A DNA stretch of 64,000 nucleotides from Anaerolineales bacterium UBA6055 (GTDB lineage: Bacteria; Chloroflexota; Anaerolineae; Aggregatilineales; Phototrophicaceae): positions 236,872-300,871 of the forward strand of contig DIYL01000059.1 of NCBI GenBank assembly GCA_002428985.1. The letters run 5' to 3'. A model generated the notes under the pieces. It worked only from the letters and a program-made list of their open reading frames with translations, did no database searches and had not been told where the DNA came from. This document shows positions 15,323 through 24,812 of the stretch, in pieces (position 1 is the stretch's first letter; each line of letters starts with the position of its first letter). Made by a program: the position numbers and the translations under genes.

Positions 15323-18300
15323 ATGTCTGAAAATAAACAAGTCGATAAGTCACAGACCATCATTAATTACGAAGATGTGCCAACCTTACCACCCCCGCGG
15401 TTAGAGGTCGGTGCAGTCGCATGGTTACGTCAAAACCTGTTTGGGTCTCCAGCAGATATTGTCATCACCATTTTATCTACCCTGTTTATCATCGCCCTCG
15501 TTGTTAGCTTCTTTGATTGGGCGGTTCGGTCTGCAAATTGGTTCTCGATCATCAATAACCAACGCTTATTTATGATGGAAACCTTCGAGCCTACCCTAGA
15601 ATGGCGTTTATCCCTAACGGTGCTCCTATCGGCATTACTCACAGGTGTCAGCTTTGCCGTTTGGGCACGTCGCTCAATGCGCTTAATGACATGGATCGGA
15701 TTAGGAACAGTCGCCGTTATCACACTATTGCCACCGCTGATTCAACTGACCATTCCACAACCACCATCATATGTCGCAGCGGGTAATGTAGAAATTGTCG
15801 ATCGTGCGTCAACCTTGTTACCACAACCTGAGTTAGCATTTATCGCGCAAGCAGGCGAAACTGTCGAAGTTAGTATTGCAGACCGTGTCGCCACAGACAT
15901 CGACACACTCAGCAATATGTCAGGTTTCGCAGATCGTACCGCCAATGCTCTATCCAATGCGGCGACCAACCGCATCGAGCAAGGTGCAACTAGCGAAGAA
16001 ACATTTAATAGTATGCTCAGCCGCGAGCTTACCGAATCGCTTGAAGAACGTACGCGTATCGAGATTCGTACGGCAACCCGTACAATCGATATAATCGCAT
16101 CAACAATCGAATTTTCTACGCGTGCTCGCAATAACTTTGCCGAAGGGGAATGGACAGTTGCAGAACTAGAATTCTGGCTAGCCAGACTATCAACAGCAAC
16201 CAACACCCTCGAAGAGGCAGATGAAGCCGTTGAAACTGCAATCGACAACGTCAATACAGCAATTGACGGGCTCGAAGATGATGCAACCATTAGTGGCGAT
16301 GCCCTAGACGCAATTGATAGCTTAACATCTACACTTCTAGAAAGTTCAAATATAGAAGCGATTGGCGAAGCACTTGTCAACTCAGTCACGCTCGACCTCA
16401 TCGGTGAAGAAGCTCAACCCGACGCTGATGAAGAATTACTCGAGCCAACCGAGCGTCAAGCAGACTTCTTACGTGAGATGTATGTCACACTCCTCACCCC
16501 ACAATCAGTGATTGAAACTTACAACATCAATCAGACAGATATGTCCATCGAAATCCTCGATGGGCAATCCTTAGAGGTTCTCGCAGAAGGCGTGATCACA
16601 CCCGATGGTGAGTCTGTTTCACTACAGATTCCAACAGACGGTTGGTATGTCTTACGCAAAGTACCTATTGAAGGTGAAGACGGGACAGCAATCCTATCAG
16701 TCAACGGAATCTTCCCAATTGTGGAACGTAACCTAAGCGCAACCGAATCACTCTTTGTCCGCTTGACAGATAACGAACTAGAAATCACAGCAGCCCGCCC
16801 AGTTATTGATGATAATGACGTACCTTTCGCTGTCCTCATTGACAATCAATACCGTGGTCTGCGCGATGTGCCAACCTATCTGGTCCACTTTGTGCCCTTA
16901 TTCCTTGAACAAGTCGACCGTCTATTTGTCCCATTCTTCCTTGTTATTGCATGGGGTTTTGTTATCGGGCGTGGCTTCGCACACCTCTTAGGTGAAAATA
17001 CACGCTTCAATAATAACATGAGCCGCCTCACACTTGTGCTGACAGCCCTATCCCCAATACTAGTTGTAATCGCCTACTTCGCGCTTATAGATGGCGCATT
17101 TAGTATCGCACCAGTCGGTGGATTCGTTGGGGCAATTCTAAAAATCGCCTTAGCAGTAGGTGCTGTCTTCTTAGCCGGTCAAATCGACTCATGGCTCAAC
17201 CGGATTAACTCCGGTGACGATGCCGAAGCCAGCATAACATCGTGGCTTATTTATTCATGGGGTGTCTTCCCTGTCTTGATGTATGTTCTAGCATCCGGTA
17301 TCGGTGACTTCTCCGGTGCCACACTCGGGAGTACAATCGGTGGGTTGTTATGGCTCGGCGTGATGTATTACGTGGGTCTCAACTTCAAAGGCATGATCGG
17401 ATACATCTTGCTCATCGGTGGTTTCTTCTTGCAAATCATTCAAACCCATGTGATCGACATCGTCTGGGATACATGGACAGATAGTGATCCGACGTTTGCA
17501 CTCATCTGGTTAGGATTGGTTGTTCTCGGTGTCGGTGCAGGAATCCTCGGCAAGATGTTCGGTGACCGCATTGACTTCACCAGTAAACGACTGGGTTACC
17601 TCCTCGGTACATTGGGATTCCTTTATATCTTCTTCGAAGCATCGGGTCCCGTGGAAGGCAATCTAGCGATTGTTGTTGCATTTGTCGTTTTCTTGTGGTT
17701 AATGTGGATGTTCTTCAACGGAAGCCATACATGGACAGCAACACGCATCATGGTCGGCATTCTCTTCATCACATACGTGGCGATGGAAGTCTGGACACAG
17801 ATTGATAAGTGGTCAATCATCTATTTCGTCATTTGGTTATCCGCAGGTGCTTACGCCTTCACACGTGGTGAAAATGCCCAACGTGAACAGCGCAAGTCAG
17901 ATGATAGTGCGCCTGCATCATCAGGGTTTGCACCGCTTGCACGCCTCGCTGGTTTTGCCATAGCATGGTTAGTTGTACTAATCGCAATCCCATCAATTGT
18001 CACCAGCCTAGACACATCCGGTGTTTTGCAAACATCACCAAACGACCTGCTCCCCCTCTCCGATAAACGCGCATGGGGTGGTTTGATGCTCACAATGCAA
18101 TTGACGATTCTCGGTGTAGGTGCATCCTTCCCGATTGGACTCGCTTTAGCACTCGGACGTCGCAGCAACTTACCGATTGTCAAGACGGCCTGTATCATCT
18201 ATATCGAAGCAGTCCGTGGTGTTCCATTGATTACCGTTCTGTTCCTTGCAACACTACTTGTCCCACTGGTTGACCCAACATTGGCAACAATCGAAGGCGC

Positions 18301-18718
18301 TGTCCGTGTGTGGGTCGGTGTGACGATGTTTAGTGCGGCGTATCTCGCAGAAAATGTCCGTGGTGGTTTACAGTCGATTCCAAAAGGTCAAACCGAAGCA
18401 GCACAGGCAATCGGTTTATCCCAATGGCAGACGACAATCAGCATCTTGCTACCACAAGCACTCCGCGCAGTTATCCCAGCATTGGTCGGGCAATTTATCT
18501 CGCTGTTTAAAGACACATCACTGGTCGTTATCGTTGGTCTAGCTGAAATTACAGGTATCGCAAATCGTGTTGTCGCACAACCCGAATTCTTGCAGAAACG
18601 CCAAGAAACCTATCTGTATATTGCGATTATCTACTTCGTATTCAGCTACATCATGTCCTATATCAGTCGCCGTGTCGAAGAAACTGGATCTGGTGCAGCC
18701 CGCGCCCGCCAAATTTAA
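15323..18718 (+). CDS. aapM: AapM-like amino-acid ABC permease, greatly enlarged (1131 aa)
   Basis: The C-terminal ~230 residues are a normal amino-acid permease core: WGGLMLTMQLTILGVGASF, then YIEAVRGVPLITVLFLATLL, EAA loop ENVRGGLQSIPKGQTEAAQA, SLFKDTSLVVIVGL. The N-terminal ~150 residues also look AapM-like (helices after RLEVGAVAWLRQNLFGSP). Between them lie about 750 extra residues: an acidic, mostly helical extracytoplasmic region at about 150-380, a beta-type segment at about 380-515 (ILDGQSLEVLAEGVITPDG), then about 10 extra membrane helices to 850. Usual AapM is 350-450 residues. There is no frameshift and codon use is uniform, so this is an intact giant permease. Extra helices may add a binding, sensing or oligomerisation module; this is inference. 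Confidence 0.87.
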   Translation: MSENKQVDKSQTIINYEDVPTLPPPRLEVGAVAWLRQNLFGSPADIVITILSTLFIIALVVSFFDWAVRSANWFSIINNQRLFMMETFEPTLEWRLSLTVLLSALLTGVSFAVWARRSMRLMTWIGLGTVAVITLLPPLIQLTIPQPPSYVAAGNVEIVDRASTLLPQPELAFIAQAGETVEVSIADRVATDIDTLSNMSGFADRTANALSNAATNRIEQGATSEETFNSMLSRELTESLEERTRIEIRTATRTIDIIASTIEFSTRARNNFAEGEWTVAELEFWLARLSTATNTLEEADEAVETAIDNVNTAIDGLEDDATISGDALDAIDSLTSTLLESSNIEAIGEALVNSVTLDLIGEEAQPDADEELLEPTERQADFLREMYVTLLTPQSVIETYNINQTDMSIEILDGQSLEVLAEGVITPDGESVSLQIPTDGWYVLRKVPIEGEDGTAILSVNGIFPIVERNLSATESLFVRLTDNELEITAARPVIDDNDVPFAVLIDNQYRGLRDVPTYLVHFVPLFLEQVDRLFVPFFLVIAWGFVIGRGFAHLLGENTRFNNNMSRLTLVLTALSPILVVIAYFALIDGAFSIAPVGGFVGAILKIALAVGAVFLAGQIDSWLNRINSGDDAEASITSWLIYSWGVFPVLMYVLASGIGDFSGATLGSTIGGLLWLGVMYYVGLNFKGMIGYILLIGGFFLQIIQTHVIDIVWDTWTDSDPTFALIWLGLVVLGVGAGILGKMFGDRIDFTSKRLGYLLGTLGFLYIFFEASGPVEGNLAIVVAFVVFLWLMWMFFNGSHTWTATRIMVGILFITYVAMEVWTQIDKWSIIYFVIWLSAGAYAFTRGENAQREQRKSDDSAPASSGFAPLARLAGFAIAWLVVLIAIPSIVTSLDTSGVLQTSPNDLLPLSDKRAWGGLMLTMQLTILGVGASFPIGLALALGRRSNLPIVKTACIIYIEAVRGVPLITVLFLATLLVPLVDPTLATIEGAVRVWVGVTMFSAAYLAENVRGGLQSIPKGQTEAAQAIGLSQWQTTISILLPQALRAVIPALVGQFISLFKDTSLVVIVGLAEITGIANRVVAQPEFLQKRQETYLYIAIIYFVFSYIMSYISRRVEETGSGAARARQI

Positions 18719-18745
18719 TTCGTAAATAACGTGTAATTTCGATTG

Positions 18746-18773
18746 GTAGGGACGAGGCATGCCTCGTCCCTAC
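18746..18773. repeat. Perfect 28-bp palindrome of the GTAGGG family
   Basis: The sequence reads identically on both strands: it begins GTAGGGACGAGGC and ends GCCTCGTCCCTAC. It lies between the giant permease and the ABC ATPase, inside the operon, and could form a strong mRNA hairpin. Related, less perfect elements occur at 25195, 28315, 39334, 56662, 57795 and 57858. Confidence 0.85.
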
Positions 18774-18814
18774 AACACACATCAACAAACAATGTGTAAT
18801 TATGGAGGTTTATA

Positions 18815-19582
18815 ATGGAAGACGGCAAACAAATGATGGCAGGCGATGAGCCGATTATCATCTGTAAAAATATGAACAAATGGTACGGCGAGTTCCATGT
18901 ATTGCGTGATGTCTCGCTTGAAGTCCAGCCACAAGAAGTGCTCGTGATTATCGGGCCATCCGGTTCTGGCAAATCAACCTTTATCCGCTGCATCAATCGC
19001 CTAGAAGAACATCAAGACGGGCAGATTGTCGTTGATGGCATCGAGCTCAGCCATGATGTGAAGAATATCGCTGAAATCCGCCGTGAAACTGGCATGGTAT
19101 TCCAGCAGTTTAATCTATTCCCACACCTGACCATTCTCGATAACATCAGCCTCGCACCGATGAAAGTGCGCCACTGGCCTCGTGATAAAGCCGAACAACG
19201 CGCGATGGAACTGCTCACCCGTGTCGGCATCCCCGAACAAGCATTAAAATACCCCGGACAACTTTCCGGTGGTCAACAACAACGTGTTGCTATCGCCCGC
19301 GCTCTCGCGATGGAACCCAAAATCATGCTCTTCGATGAGCCGACATCCGCACTCGATCCTGAAATGATTAAAGAAGTGCTCGACGTAATGAAAGAACTCG
19401 CCCAATCCGGTATGACCATGCTAGTCGTCACCCACGAAATGGGCTTTGCCCGTGAAGTAGCGGATCGCGTCATCTTCTTTGATCGCGGTCGCATCGTCGA
19501 ACAAGGGCCACCAGAAAACTTCTTCAGCCCAGATATTGAACATCACCCACGTACCCAAGAATTCCTCGACCAAATTTTATAA
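18815..19582 (+). CDS. aapP: AapP/GlnQ-like amino-acid ABC transporter ATPase
   Basis: The product has 255 residues. Walker A GPSGSGKSTFIRCINRLE near residue 50, Q-loop GMVFQQFNLFPHLT near 95, signature LSGGQQQRVAIARALAMEP near 150, Walker B IMLFDEPTSALDPE near 170 and H-loop VVTHEMGFAREVADR near 208. The GMVFQQFNLFPHLT and INRLEEHQDG segments are diagnostic of polar amino-acid importers (GlnQ/HisP/AapP). A strong GGAGG lies 9 nt before the ATG. It completes the four-gene importer and is followed by a clear terminator. Confidence 0.95.
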   Translation: MEDGKQMMAGDEPIIICKNMNKWYGEFHVLRDVSLEVQPQEVLVIIGPSGSGKSTFIRCINRLEEHQDGQIVVDGIELSHDVKNIAEIRRETGMVFQQFNLFPHLTILDNISLAPMKVRHWPRDKAEQRAMELLTRVGIPEQALKYPGQLSGGQQQRVAIARALAMEPKIMLFDEPTSALDPEMIKEVLDVMKELAQSGMTMLVVTHEMGFAREVADRVIFFDRGRIVEQGPPENFFSPDIEHHPRTQEFLDQIL

Positions 19583-19604
19583 TTTCAACAACTACGTTAA
19601 CTGC

Positions 19605-19639
19605 AAAGGTGTGTTTTCATTGTGAATCACACCTTTTTT
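19605..19639 (+). terminator. Rho-independent terminator of the amino-acid ABC operon
   Basis: AAAGGTGTG (19605-19613), 14-nt loop, CACACCTTT and a run of T to 19639: a 9-bp perfect stem with T-tract, 23 nt after the ATPase stop. Confidence 0.88.
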
Positions 19640-19716
19640 GATTGGCATAAATAAGTCGCATTAGCTATATTTAACATATACTAGCGACATATTAAAACCG
19701 ACGACAGAGAGTCCCG

Positions 19717-22700
19717 ATGAGTATCCAAATCCCCGAATTCCTTGAGAAAAAACTAGCAGAAGATCACACCTACCGAGCCGCCGTGGATAGCACAATCGTT
19801 GATTTTAATGATTGGCTGTCCGTCAGCAAGCTCACATTTTTCCCCGATTATACCGATCACGGCATTGACCATCTCAATCAGGTTCTAGATACAGCAACCA
19901 ACCTCATGACAAAAGATGCCAAGGATCTGTTTACAGCTGCCGATGCAGGCGCACTCATCCTCGCGGTATTACTTCACGATTCTGCATTGCATCTGAGCAA
20001 ATCCGGTTTTAAACAGCTGATATATGGCGAAGCTAAGTCACTAAAAATTCCCCGCTTGGATGTCACCGATTGGGATATTCTCTGGAATGATTTCTTATTT
20101 TCGGCAAAACGCTGGGATGATCGTAAGTTACGCGATGTCTTCGGAGTCGGAGCAGATGGTGAGGTTATTACGACAGTCCGTGACCCCTTTGACCATTACG
20201 ATGACCTCAAAGAAACCGACCGTAAGCTGATTGGCGAGTTTATCCGCTGGTTTCACCCCCGCCTCGCCCATCAATTTACTGTCTATGGCGTACCGGGGGC
20301 GTCATCCGAGTTTATTAAGCCTGCAAAGGATTTATCCGACGCAATTCGTGATCTTGTCGGATTAATCGCGCGCAGTCATGGCATGTCGTTACGTACCTGT
20401 ATCGACTATTTGGGCAAACGCAAGAGTCGAAATTATAACGGCATCCATCCCGTCTATCTCATGACTCTCCTCCGTGTTGCCGATTATCTCCAAATTGAGA
20501 GTGATCGCGCGGGCAATCTCACATTTGACTACAAATATATCTATAGCGAAGTATCGCAACAAGAAATCAAAGCACATAAAGCCATTGATGGGGGCGTGTA
20601 CTACGATACCGAAGATGACCCTGAAGCCATCTTTATCGACGCAAAACCTAATGATGTAAAAACATTCCTTCGTTTAAAACAATGGCTTGCAGGTATTCAA
20701 GAAGAATTAGACAGTTCATGGGCTGTGCTTGGCGAAACCTATGGTCCCGTTTACCTGCGCCAGCCAGAAAATAACCGCAAACAATTTGGTCTCATATTAC
20801 GGCGGGTACGTTCCAATTTGGATCATATCCAAGATTTTGCCGATACAGTCGATTATGTCCCCGAAAAAATCGGATTTGACGTAGCCCGGGCTGATATGCT
20901 CAAGTTGTTGGTCGGTCCCCTATATGACAATCAACCATCGATCGGCATCCGTGAATTAACCCAAAATGCCGTTGATGCCGTCCGTGAACGCTGGGCATTA
21001 GAAGAAAAAAACTCCGATCTCAAAAACAGAATTCAAGAGCAACTGATATCCCAAGAACACGATGTCGAAATCTGGATTGATGATCCTGATGAAAATGGTA
21101 TCCGGTGGTTGACGGTTAGTGATAAGGGTGTCGGCATGACACTCGATGTCATCCGAGATTATTTCTTGACCGTCGGCACATCCTTCCGCAGTAGCGAGAC
21201 ATGGAAACGCAATTTTGAGGACGACGAAACCCAAAAATCTAAGGTGCTACGCTCGGGTCGCTTTGGTGTGGGTGTGCTTGCTGCCTTTTTGTTAGGCGAC
21301 CGTATTGAAGTTTCAACTCATAATATCAATAGTGAAGATGGCTATGAGTTTGCGACAACCATCGAATTAGATACACTTGAAATCATCAAAGACAAAAAGC
21401 TACCGTTTGGAACAACCATCCGCATCCCGTTGAGTAAAGACACATACGGTTTATTAAATCGTGATTTCACATATTCAAGCAACATACCAATGAACCATAA
21501 ATGGTATCAATTTGCCAAGCCAACTGTAGAAGTGTTGTATGGGGCTCATCAACAAAAATCGGAAAGTCAATATGATACAATTGACACAAATGTTTTTAAA
21601 CAAACCTCTATCTGGCGTCGATTACGGGACAATCCCTTTGATTATGATGTTTATTGGTGTTATAGGAATTCTGTGCCAGGACTAACAGTTAATGGTATCT
21701 TTATTAGAGATCGACTCCGATATAATCATGGAATCTCTATTCAAAATTCATACTTACGTTATTCACAACCTCAAATCATTATACATGACGCTAATGCGCA
21801 ATTCCCTCTAAATCTCCGCCGTGACAGCATTATCGAATATAAGCTACCTTTTATGCAACAACTTAAACTTGATATTATTAATGATTATTTCGCTTATTTG
21901 ATAGTTAATTGCCCTCAGCAGGGATCAAATACGTTTCCAAGAGGTTCGTCACCGATTGGATCTGGCAGTACATTCGATCTGTTTTCATTCAAACCAGCTT
22001 CATCTATTATCATGAACCCCACTGGTATTATTGTAAACAATGCATATAAGAATATCTTGTCGCCATTATGCATATTGGTCAATCCACACAAAACACACCT
22101 TAATCTAGAGATCTCAAAAAATATCCTACTTTACGACATACATCTTGGGGACAGTGATTATTACAGGCACGAATTAAACATTATTAATGCCGATTCATCA
22201 AAATTTCACCATTTGATGCTATGGGATAGTTTTGTAGGCACATCACTACCATGGATGCCTGATCCTTATATAGAAGGTCGATCAGCGATTTGGGGTTTAT
22301 TAGGTAGAAGATTGTTAAAAGGATGCCGTGTTTTGATCCCGTCAACCAAAGTCGATGAGCTTACCTCACCGGATCGCTGGTTCGCTGACTTAAGTCAGCA
22401 TATAAAACATCAAGAGCATGTCAGGAGAACAGAACAAGTCATCCAAGCGATATGTGACAATGTCACAATCGAACAACAAGTCGGTAATTACACATTAGTG
22501 ACAACCGGTGATTGCGATGCTACCGACCTCAACCTTGACCTCATCGCCTCCTTACCAGCTAATGATAAGTTCTATGCTGTTGAAATCTTCCCTGATGAAA
22601 ACAGCTTCGATGAATCATTTGAAGAAGATCTCATCGCACAGCGTTGGCGTGAGGTCATTCGCCATCCCGTCATCCCATATAATCCTACGGAACGTGAGCA

Positions 22701-22782
22701 AAATCTGCAACATGCGTATAAAGAACTCGCACCATTTATCGCCGTCCACAAATACATGAAAGAGAATGGTATCCAAGCCTGA
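19717..22782 (+). CDS. HD-domain / HSP90-like (GHKL) ATPase fusion protein
   Basis: The product has 1021 residues. The N-terminal part holds HD-type motifs: DHGIDHLNQVL (His48, His52) and LLHDSALHL (His87-Asp88), with further candidate His/Asp around residue 220 (ARSHGMSLRTC). The GHKL/HSP90 ATPase follows: N box IRELTQNAVDAVRER near 408-422, G1 box VSDKGVGMT near 468-476, and a lid/G2-like RFGVGVLAAFLLGD near 515. This is the HSP90/HtpG style of ATP site, not a histidine kinase. The C-terminal ~400 residues match nothing recognised. HD domains usually cleave phosphoesters, often nucleotides; HSP90-like modules act as ATP-driven clamps. Similar HD-HSP90 proteins occur in bacteria, some in conflict-system neighbourhoods (inference). 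Confidence 0.82.
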   Translation: MSIQIPEFLEKKLAEDHTYRAAVDSTIVDFNDWLSVSKLTFFPDYTDHGIDHLNQVLDTATNLMTKDAKDLFTAADAGALILAVLLHDSALHLSKSGFKQLIYGEAKSLKIPRLDVTDWDILWNDFLFSAKRWDDRKLRDVFGVGADGEVITTVRDPFDHYDDLKETDRKLIGEFIRWFHPRLAHQFTVYGVPGASSEFIKPAKDLSDAIRDLVGLIARSHGMSLRTCIDYLGKRKSRNYNGIHPVYLMTLLRVADYLQIESDRAGNLTFDYKYIYSEVSQQEIKAHKAIDGGVYYDTEDDPEAIFIDAKPNDVKTFLRLKQWLAGIQEELDSSWAVLGETYGPVYLRQPENNRKQFGLILRRVRSNLDHIQDFADTVDYVPEKIGFDVARADMLKLLVGPLYDNQPSIGIRELTQNAVDAVRERWALEEKNSDLKNRIQEQLISQEHDVEIWIDDPDENGIRWLTVSDKGVGMTLDVIRDYFLTVGTSFRSSETWKRNFEDDETQKSKVLRSGRFGVGVLAAFLLGDRIEVSTHNINSEDGYEFATTIELDTLEIIKDKKLPFGTTIRIPLSKDTYGLLNRDFTYSSNIPMNHKWYQFAKPTVEVLYGAHQQKSESQYDTIDTNVFKQTSIWRRLRDNPFDYDVYWCYRNSVPGLTVNGIFIRDRLRYNHGISIQNSYLRYSQPQIIIHDANAQFPLNLRRDSIIEYKLPFMQQLKLDIINDYFAYLIVNCPQQGSNTFPRGSSPIGSGSTFDLFSFKPASSIIMNPTGIIVNNAYKNILSPLCILVNPHKTHLNLEISKNILLYDIHLGDSDYYRHELNIINADSSKFHHLMLWDSFVGTSLPWMPDPYIEGRSAIWGLLGRRLLKGCRVLIPSTKVDELTSPDRWFADLSQHIKHQEHVRRTEQVIQAICDNVTIEQQVGNYTLVTTGDCDATDLNLDLIASLPANDKFYAVEIFPDENSFDESFEEDLIAQRWREVIRHPVIPYNPTEREQNLQHAYKELAPFIAVHKYMKENGIQA

Positions 22783-22881
22783 GCACGATGTTAGGTAAAG
22801 CATACAAAAGTATATTTTCGCCTGCGCCAATTCGGACTATAATTAAGGTATATTAAACGATATGACGCATAGGGATTTTGC

Positions 22882-23580
22882 ATGACCCAGTCGGAATTTC
22901 AACATAGTATACTTGCCCGCCTTGATGCCAGCATCGCACAACTCGAAACGTCTCTTGGTGAATTCAAAGAGTCGTCAAAGGAAACATCAGAAGTACGGCG
23001 TGCTAATTTTATCCTGCTCCAAATACGGCGCGAAATTTATACCGTCCGTGAAGCCGCTCAAGAAACCCTCACCCAACTCAATACATTTGGCGCAACCCTC
23101 GAGATTATGTCAAAACCAGAAGCCGGTATTGACGATGTGATGCAAGATGTCATGCGCTGGTTTATGTTGCTATCCCAATGCGAGCGCGGCTTAATCGTCT
23201 TCCACGATAACGACACCGATACCATTACGCCCCAAATCCACGATAACTGGACTGACGATAATGTCCGACCAATGGAACGAAATGTCTCGGATTTAGTCAT
23301 TAAGGCAGTTATCGAATCTAAAGATGTCATCACGAGTAGCAATATGGATATGGCATCCAAGAGTTATCAAAAAAGCGGGAGCTGGCGTGTTCCCCTCCGT
23401 ACAGTTTTAGGTATCCCAATCCTATGGGGCGATGACTTAGTCGGCGTATTCTATGGTGACAAAAAAATCACATCGGGTGGTGTCTCACAAGATATGCACC
23501 CATTATTCAAGCTCTATGGTGCACAGGCTGCCATTGCCATCCGTAACGCCCAACATGTCGCTAAATTATCTCAAGATTAA
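22882..23580 (+). CDS. GAF-domain protein with coiled-coil N-terminus
   Basis: The product has 232 residues. The N-terminal ~65 residues are heptad-like (ARLDASIAQLETSLGEFKES), followed by a GAF-type sensor domain (about 70-230) with the characteristic GIPILWGDDLVGVFYGDK strand pair and a final helix ALFKLYGAQAAIAI-like segment (HPLFKLYGAQAAIAIRNAQH). No output kinase, cyclase or HTH domain is fused, so it must act through a partner. The next gene starts 3 nt after the stop and encodes a diverged GAF paralogue, suggesting a heterodimer. The ligand is unknown. Confidence 0.82.
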   Translation: MTQSEFQHSILARLDASIAQLETSLGEFKESSKETSEVRRANFILLQIRREIYTVREAAQETLTQLNTFGATLEIMSKPEAGIDDVMQDVMRWFMLLSQCERGLIVFHDNDTDTITPQIHDNWTDDNVRPMERNVSDLVIKAVIESKDVITSSNMDMASKSYQKSGSWRVPLRTVLGIPILWGDDLVGVFYGDKKITSGGVSQDMHPLFKLYGAQAAIAIRNAQHVAKLSQD

Positions 23581-23583
23581 GTT

Positions 23584-24195
23584 ATGGATACGATTCAAAA
23601 AATTGATTTTCTGCTAGAAGAGTTCAAACAGGTCAGACGAACAACATCAGATCGGATTTCCGTGGAACAATTTCAGAATATCATCAACACTCTAAGAGCA
23701 TTACAGCAAGATGTCTACCAGCTTGAATCTATGCAGAAACATCAAACCCTTGTCTATGATCTATATAATCAGATCGCTGAGAACGAGGCACTAACGTATC
23801 AAAATGTTCTTGAGTGGGTATACCACTTACTCTATGCAGAGTATGGATATATTGTTCAACCAGATGAATCAACAACATGGCACATTACATATCAGTATCC
23901 AGCAGATCATACGCTCCAAATTCCTAGGACATTCCTAAATTTATTAGCAAAACACAACGAGGTCATCTTAACCAATACAGCCAAACCACCGGAAGATGCT
24001 CAACTCATCATAAAAGAAATACATGAGGTTTTTCTGATCCCATTAGTTATTGAGGAGCAACATATTGGCGGGATTTATATAGGACGACGTATCAATAGTG
24101 GGGCATGGAACGAACAAGACATTGCATTCATGCAGTATATTGCACCGATGATTGCTCAAGCATTGCAATTATCTCATCGTCTAGCAGTCGACTAA
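23584..24195 (+). CDS. Second GAF-like protein, partner of the preceding gene
   Basis: The product has 203 residues. It starts 3 nt after the previous stop, so translation is probably coupled. An N-terminal helical or coiled-coil part (about 1-70, LEEFKQVRRTTSDRISVEQF) is followed by a GAF-like domain: VFLIPLVIEEQHIGGIYIGR and MQYIAPMIAQALQLSHR mark its last strands and helix. It has the same plan as the upstream protein with low sequence similarity. It is convergent with the STAS-like gene, leaving 22 nt between them. Confidence 0.78.
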   Translation: MDTIQKIDFLLEEFKQVRRTTSDRISVEQFQNIINTLRALQQDVYQLESMQKHQTLVYDLYNQIAENEALTYQNVLEWVYHLLYAEYGYIVQPDESTTWHITYQYPADHTLQIPRTFLNLLAKHNEVILTNTAKPPEDAQLIIKEIHEVFLIPLVIEEQHIGGIYIGRRINSGAWNEQDIAFMQYIAPMIAQALQLSHRLAVD

Positions 24196-24217
24196 CTATA
24201 CAACTCCAAAATGGATA

Positions 24218-24592
24218 CTACACTTGTTTTTCTTTGAGGATTGCCAGTGCCTCATCCATCGTCGCTACAGTCCGCACAGTCTTTTTCATATTGGGTATGA
24301 CCGACACAATCACATTAAAGAAGCGCGTCACCAACAGCGTGCCCCCAACAATAATCCGCAGGTCTACCGTTTTAGTTGTATGTTGCTTCATCGTGGAAAT
24401 AGAGGACAAAATATTCGTCGGCACATTATTGCATTCCGTCAGATCAAAGATAACCGATGTGCACATCTCGCCATCACGCATCGCGCTACTCTCTTTGAGT
24501 CCATCGATCACCTCTATATTGGTTAACGGGCTCACAATACGATAAACCAGCGTGTTTTTCTCATCCGTTAACCAGTCGACTTCAATCGGCAT
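24218..24592 (-). CDS. STAS-like (anti-anti-sigma fold) protein
   Basis: The product has 124 residues from ATG 24592, chosen because AGGA lies 8 nt upstream; the upstream ATG at 24607 overlaps that site. The pattern strand-helix-strand with TSVIFDLTECNNVPTNILSS resembles the STAS core, where the FDLT/S loop precedes the regulatory Ser, here replaced by Glu/Cys. VRTVATMDEALAILKEK is a typical last helix of STAS-type proteins. It lacks a clear phosphorylatable Ser after the strand, so it may be a non-switching member. It faces the GAF pair and may belong to the same signalling group. Confidence 0.6.
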   Translation of the reverse strand: MPIEVDWLTDEKNTLVYRIVSPLTNIEVIDGLKESSAMRDGEMCTSVIFDLTECNNVPTNILSSISTMKQHTTKTVDLRIIVGGTLLVTRFFNVIVSVIPNMKKTVRTVATMDEALAILKEKQV

Positions 24593-24714
24593 TACTATTT
24601 TCCTCATTATAAAGCTTACATAATACTAAATCGTATCATAAATCGATAATTTTATGCTGTTTCAAATTTAATTTGAATTTAATTTTAAAATCGTATGTTT
24701 GCTTTGTAGGTAAT

Positions 24715-24739
24715 CAAAAAGGAGCTCCCTTTTAGCCCC
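24715..24739 (-). terminator. Terminator of the small gene at 24813-25022
   Basis: Read on the minus strand: GGGGCT, 7-nt loop, AGCTCC (6 bp with one wobble), then TTTTTG. It lies about 75 nt after the stop codon of the small gene. Confidence 0.55.
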
Positions 24740-24812
24740 TTTTGCAATACACAATCTTCACCTTTTCGGTCTTGGTGCGTTAAACCCCAAAACAGTTCTA
24801 TCTATCGAACCT

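Noticed and set aside
15742..16401. 219-aa minus-strand Ser-rich ORF inside the giant permease
   Set aside because: Antisense of a repetitive acidic helical region; no ribosome site or known domain.
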